A stretch of DNA of 8,897 nt. It comes from Rhodobiaceae bacterium. GTDB lineage: Bacteria > Pseudomonadota > Alphaproteobacteria > RS24. The stretch covers positions 1 to 8,897 of the forward strand of contig NYTN01000097.1 of assembly GCA_002683515.1 (NCBI GenBank), in the 5' to 3' direction. The notes beneath the pieces were generated by a model that saw only the letters and a list, made by a program, of their open reading frames with translations, searched no databases and had not been told where the DNA came from. Positions 5,961-8,897 of this stretch are shown here, piece after piece. How positions within the stretch are numbered: position 1 is the first letter of the stretch; every line of letters starts with the position of its first letter. The position numbers were made by a program, and so were the translations under genes.

Positions 5961-7265
5961 TTAAATCAGCAGTCTTGACGCAAACCAGAACATGCCGACG
6001 CCGCACATGGCGATGCCAGCAAAGTCTGTTATTGCACCCCGCAGCTTCTCTGAAAAGTGTGAATGCATATACCGGAAGAAACCGAACCAGATAATGGCGA
6101 CAATCAAAAGTTGACCGATTTCAACCCCAAGATTAAATCCGATAAGCGCTGATAGCAGTCGGTCATTCGGTAGGCCTGCCTCAACGAGAACACCGGCAAA
6201 TCCAAATCCGTGAACGAGACCAAAAATCACCACCATAATAGGCAAAGTTTGCCTCACGATATTTAGGTTTTGAGAATAAAATCCATAGGCCACAGCAAAC
6301 AGCATCAAACCGGCCCATCCATTAGTTGGCATGGGGGCTTCCAGCATGATGGAATAAAGCCCTATGAAAAACAGCATTAGCGCAAATACACCACCTGCCA
6401 ACCACATCAGATTGCGCCGCGCCATAACAGCCTCGGCAGCAACAACTAAAATTGTAAAGCCGATAAGCCCCTCAACAATGGCAGACTGTGTTGAGACAAT
6501 CTTCATTGCACTCAGCCCCAGTGTCAGACTGTGGCCAATAGTGAAGCCGGTCACCACCAGCACGACGTCACGTAAGCGGTTGGTCAAAAGTAAAAGACCG
6601 AGCAGAAAAACCAGATGGTCAATGCCGCTTAAAATATGAGTGATACCTATTTGACTATAACGGAAAAAGGTTTTAACGCGGCCGATATCCTCAGCGACTA
6701 TATTGCCATCAGCTTCAAGGCTCAAAATATCCTGCCTCCGGTCATAATTAAATAGATAGCCACGATATTGACCGGTTTCATTCCTGAATTGTGCGAAATG
6801 AATATGGGTTTCTGCGAAATCTATAAAGCTCTCAATGCCAATAGTTACTGTATCGCTATCCTCAGCTTCTTCGGCAGGGCACATGAAGTAATTTTCCATA
6901 CTGATAAAGCCAGGGCGGGCTTTGCGGGGCGTAAAGCCAGAAGAAATGCAAGGGGCTTCAGGTTTTGATAATGTTATCGTGTTATCTAAATGTTGACCTA
7001 ATGTACGTTCCAGCGATGGGGCATTAGGATTGGTAGGCGGTAAAAGTGTTACCTGACGCGCGGCTACTGTGAAAATAACGGTAATACCTTTTTCGGTGCT
7101 GCGCCATTTTGAGAATGACTGACTTTTTTCATGCGCGTGAACACTGTCTAAGCCAATACCACTTAGAATAAGTTCATGGCTTGCCAATAGAGCTGGTGCA
7201 AGAGCAACCATGAATGCAAAGCCAAACAGTTTTTGAGCGCAAGCTTTCACAAGACTTTTGAGCAT
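5961..7265 (-). CDS. HupE/UreJ_2 family membrane protein with extracytoplasmic domain
   Basis: A 434-residue membrane protein. The N-terminus has a signal peptide or anchor (hydrophobic about 12-29). An extracytoplasmic domain (about 30-200) follows, then seven or eight hydrophobic segments from about 206 to 431. HupE/UreJ hallmarks are clear: GITHILSGIDHLVFLLG (207-223), FTIGHSLTL (241-249), GLVHGFGFAG (349-358) and FNLGVEIGQ (377-385), with intramembrane His210, His217, His245 and His352. Smaller HupE/UreJ proteins are nickel (or cobalt) permeases beside hydrogenase or urease genes. Neither is present here, so the metal and the role remain open. The ATG is preceded by GGAAAG (7270-7275 on the plus strand, TTTCC-type complement). 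It is 12 bp downstream of the parvulin-like gene, clearly the same operon. No terminator hairpin is seen in the 9 bp between the convergent stops. Confidence 0.88.
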   Translation of the reverse strand: MLKSLVKACAQKLFGFAFMVALAPALLASHELILSGIGLDSVHAHEKSQSFSKWRSTEKGITVIFTVAARQVTLLPPTNPNAPSLERTLGQHLDNTITLSKPEAPCISSGFTPRKARPGFISMENYFMCPAEEAEDSDTVTIGIESFIDFAETHIHFAQFRNETGQYRGYLFNYDRRQDILSLEADGNIVAEDIGRVKTFFRYSQIGITHILSGIDHLVFLLGLLLLTNRLRDVVLVVTGFTIGHSLTLGLSAMKIVSTQSAIVEGLIGFTILVVAAEAVMARRNLMWLAGGVFALMLFFIGLYSIMLEAPMPTNGWAGLMLFAVAYGFYSQNLNIVRQTLPIMVVIFGLVHGFGFAGVLVEAGLPNDRLLSALIGFNLGVEIGQLLIVAIIWFGFFRYMHSHFSEKLRGAITDFAGIAMCGVGMFWFASRLLI

Positions 7266-7277
7266 GAGCTTTCCAGT

Positions 7278-8177
7278 CTAAAAATCGGCCGGTTGAAGTT
7301 GAGAGGCGGTTTGATCAATATCGGCGCGCTCCCGCAGCCAACCAAGATAATCGCGGAGCGCTTTTTCTTCAACTTTTCTGAGATAGTCATTTTCGACTTG
7401 ATCTCGGATGTCTTCAAATTCCGGAACAACGCCTTTGCGCTGTTGCACAAGATATAAAAAATGCCACCCACTACCGACCCGAATAGCATTTGTAATTGCC
7501 CCTTCACTCAAAGAAATGACGGTTTGGGTCAGAGCTGGCCCTAGATAGGCTTGTAATTTTGCTGGCGGCAATAGGCTGTCCGGAACTTCAGGAAAAATTT
7601 CATCACCAAGCCGTGACGCGACAGTATCGAAATTTTCCCCCTGCTGGAGGGCCGTGCGAATTTCTTGCAGTCGCTGTTCAGCATCATCCCGTGCGCCTCT
7701 TACATAAATCCGTTTCACCCATATTTGTTTGCTCGGGGTAAAATAATCGAGGTTATTTAAGAAATACGAGTTGAGAATGTCTTCCGTTATCTCGGTATCG
7801 CCATTTTCAGATATGATAAATTGTATCATGGCGTTTGTTAGGGATTTACGGACTGAACTATCAATCCCAATAAGATTAATCTCATCGGCGCGTTGAATGA
7901 GTAATTCTTCTTCAATCAATAAATCTAGGATGCGGGTTCTGTCAGCATCTGTAATTGGGCCGCGCTTATCTTGCTCAAGCATAGATAAGGCTCTGAGGTA
8001 ACTTGTTTCTGGTATGGGCGCTTCGTTAACAAAAGCGACGGCGGTGCCTTCATAGTCAGGCTGAGGTGTGTCAAACACTGTACTAACCGCGACGATGAGA
8101 CCGGCAAGTGCCATTAGACCAAGTAGAACAGGCATATATGGCAGGTTTTCTGAGGACGTTTTTTCCATATCAGTCAT
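7278..8177 (-). CDS. Membrane-anchored parvulin-like peptidyl-prolyl isomerase or chaperone
   Basis: A 299-residue protein with one N-terminal membrane segment (about 15-33) and the rest probably periplasmic. A SurA-like helical region (about 50-145, including ILDLLIEEELLIQRADEI) precedes a PpiC/parvulin-type domain (about 146-250). That domain ends in GSGWHFLYLVQQRKG, equivalent to the family G-x-H-I-x-x-V element. A helical tail follows. At the first parvulin strand the usual ARHILV histidine is missing: the sequence reads VKRIYV (154-159). It may therefore act as a chaperone rather than an efficient isomerase. It overlaps the upstream DUF3604 gene by one base (TAATG) and is followed by the HupE-like gene after 12 bp, so it may help fold or present those envelope proteins. 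A second ATG at codon 4 (8166-8168) is possible, but the coupled first one is preferred. Confidence 0.85.
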   Translation of the reverse strand: MTDMEKTSSENLPYMPVLLGLMALAGLIVAVSTVFDTPQPDYEGTAVAFVNEAPIPETSYLRALSMLEQDKRGPITDADRTRILDLLIEEELLIQRADEINLIGIDSSVRKSLTNAMIQFIISENGDTEITEDILNSYFLNNLDYFTPSKQIWVKRIYVRGARDDAEQRLQEIRTALQQGENFDTVASRLGDEIFPEVPDSLLPPAKLQAYLGPALTQTVISLSEGAITNAIRVGSGWHFLYLVQQRKGVVPEFEDIRDQVENDYLRKVEEKALRDYLGWLRERADIDQTASQLQPADF

Positions 8178-8897
8178 TACTTAATATTTACATAAATTGG
8201 AGAAGACCATGCACGTTCTTCGGATGGGTCATCGCACTGATCTTCAGGATCTTGGCGATAATCACCGTAACAAAGGTTAACTTTTACACATTGTCCGGTT
8301 TCGTCATATTCACAACGTAACGGATCGGCGTTAATGACCTGTGTTGGGCTTTGAATGGCGCGGGCGTAATAGGTCGTATCGCGCCCGTCTTTTACAAAAT
8401 CCTTATCAGTGAAGCTGAATTGGCAACCCTCTGTAGATGTATCACATTGATGCACAAGCCAAGGGTCTTCAATCAAATCGCCAACATTTTCATCAGGTGA
8501 TATTTGGGGCTTAATTCGAATAATCTCAATGCGGGTGATTGGTAATCTTTCATCGGACGGATTGTAACATTCGCCGCCACATAATTTCTGCACACGCTCC
8601 GTGCCCAGATTATCGACAACATGACTCGGGCATCCGGGGAGTTGATCAAAATCACCAACTGCCTTGATGGTGAATGTCGGGTTGACATCAGTGCTAGTTG
8701 TGCCGCCCATGCGTATTGTTTCTTTGTTAGTTTTCATATCAAACCAGAGCAAAATTCGCGGGCCGGATGTGGCATAAACCTGACGGTTTTCCATAGCGTT
8801 AAAAACCGACTTGCGGTCACGGCTTGGTGTATGAACCGCCGCCAGACCCCCTGTTGTCCAGTAACTGCCTTGTCGTTCAACTTCCAGCATATTGAAG
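8177..8897 (-). CDS. DUF3604 family protein, C-terminal part (partial)
   Basis: Only the last 239 residues or so are in the window. The frame stays open through the right edge (FNMLEVERQGSYW), so the ATG at 8888-8890 is internal, not the start. The stretch TTGGLAAVHTPSRDRKSV followed by NAMENRQVYATSGPRILLWF is typical of the C-terminal region of DUF3604 proteins (usually 600 or more residues). These are widespread in marine bacteria and of poorly established function. A segment ITRIEIIRIKPQ and the closing ERAWSSPIYV also fit. Nine cysteines, mostly in near pairs (CGGEC, CDTSTEGC, CEYDETGQC), suggest an exported, disulfide-bonded protein. Its stop overlaps the start of the parvulin-like gene (TAATG), the first junction of a three-gene operon. 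The catalytic part, if any, lies outside the window. Confidence 0.85.
   Translation of the reverse strand, partial: FNMLEVERQGSYWTTGGLAAVHTPSRDRKSVFNAMENRQVYATSGPRILLWFDMKTNKETIRMGGTTSTDVNPTFTIKAVGDFDQLPGCPSHVVDNLGTERVQKLCGGECYNPSDERLPITRIEIIRIKPQISPDENVGDLIEDPWLVHQCDTSTEGCQFSFTDKDFVKDGRDTTYYARAIQSPTQVINADPLRCEYDETGQCVKVNLCYGDYRQDPEDQCDDPSEERAWSSPIYVNIK

Noticed and set aside
5940..5975. Bidirectional terminator between the convergent RraA-like and HupE-like genes
   Set aside because: The two stops are 9 bp apart and I find no hairpin with a T-run in or beside the gap.
7247..7507. Minus-strand 86-codon frame overlapping the parvulin and HupE-like genes in another frame
   Set aside because: It overlaps two well-supported genes and looks like a frame-shifted reading of the parvulin gene; no independent support.

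Overview
The window looks like the chromosome of a marine-type alphaproteobacterium. Three things suggest this. The histidyl-tRNA synthetase is of the alphaproteobacterial type (motif 2 reads FRNEKPGPGRFRQF). The isocitrate lyase is of the KQCGH subfamily, paired with a divergent short-chain-acyl-CoA-type regulator. The right end carries a DUF3604 / parvulin / HupE-UreJ gene trio. Gene GC content is moderate. There are no mobile elements, CRISPR arrays or structural RNA genes.

Left block (1-2023, minus strand): hisS is followed by the 5' part of a gene that runs off the left edge. Its product starts with a Cro/YdaS-like helix-turn-helix and then, just before the window ends, shows what looks like the beginning of a HisZ (HisRS-paralogue) domain. 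The 170-bp gap between them is only about 19% GC. It holds a near-consensus sigma-70 promoter whose -10 box lies inside a perfect 23-bp palindrome, plus a nested inverted repeat just upstream of the start codon. This HTH-HisZ gene with its own operator-like site is the most interesting part of the window.

Central block (2112-5951): an XRE/IrrE-like regulator of the RamB/PccR/ScfR group is transcribed to the left, divergently from aceA (isocitrate lyase). aceA is coupled by a TAATG overlap to an RraA-like / HMG-aldolase-like gene. The divergent spacer contains inward-facing arrays of a 9-bp unit, TTTACAWWA, which are the likely operators. The regulator probably matches glyoxylate-shunt expression to acetyl- or propionyl-CoA supply and represses itself.

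Right block (5961-8897, minus strand): a tightly packed operon encodes the C-terminal part of a cysteine-rich DUF3604 protein (cut by the right edge), a membrane-anchored parvulin-like PPIase, and a HupE/UreJ_2 membrane protein with a large extracytoplasmic domain. This suggests an envelope-located module, possibly for metal uptake. It meets the aceA operon tail to tail with only 9 bp between.
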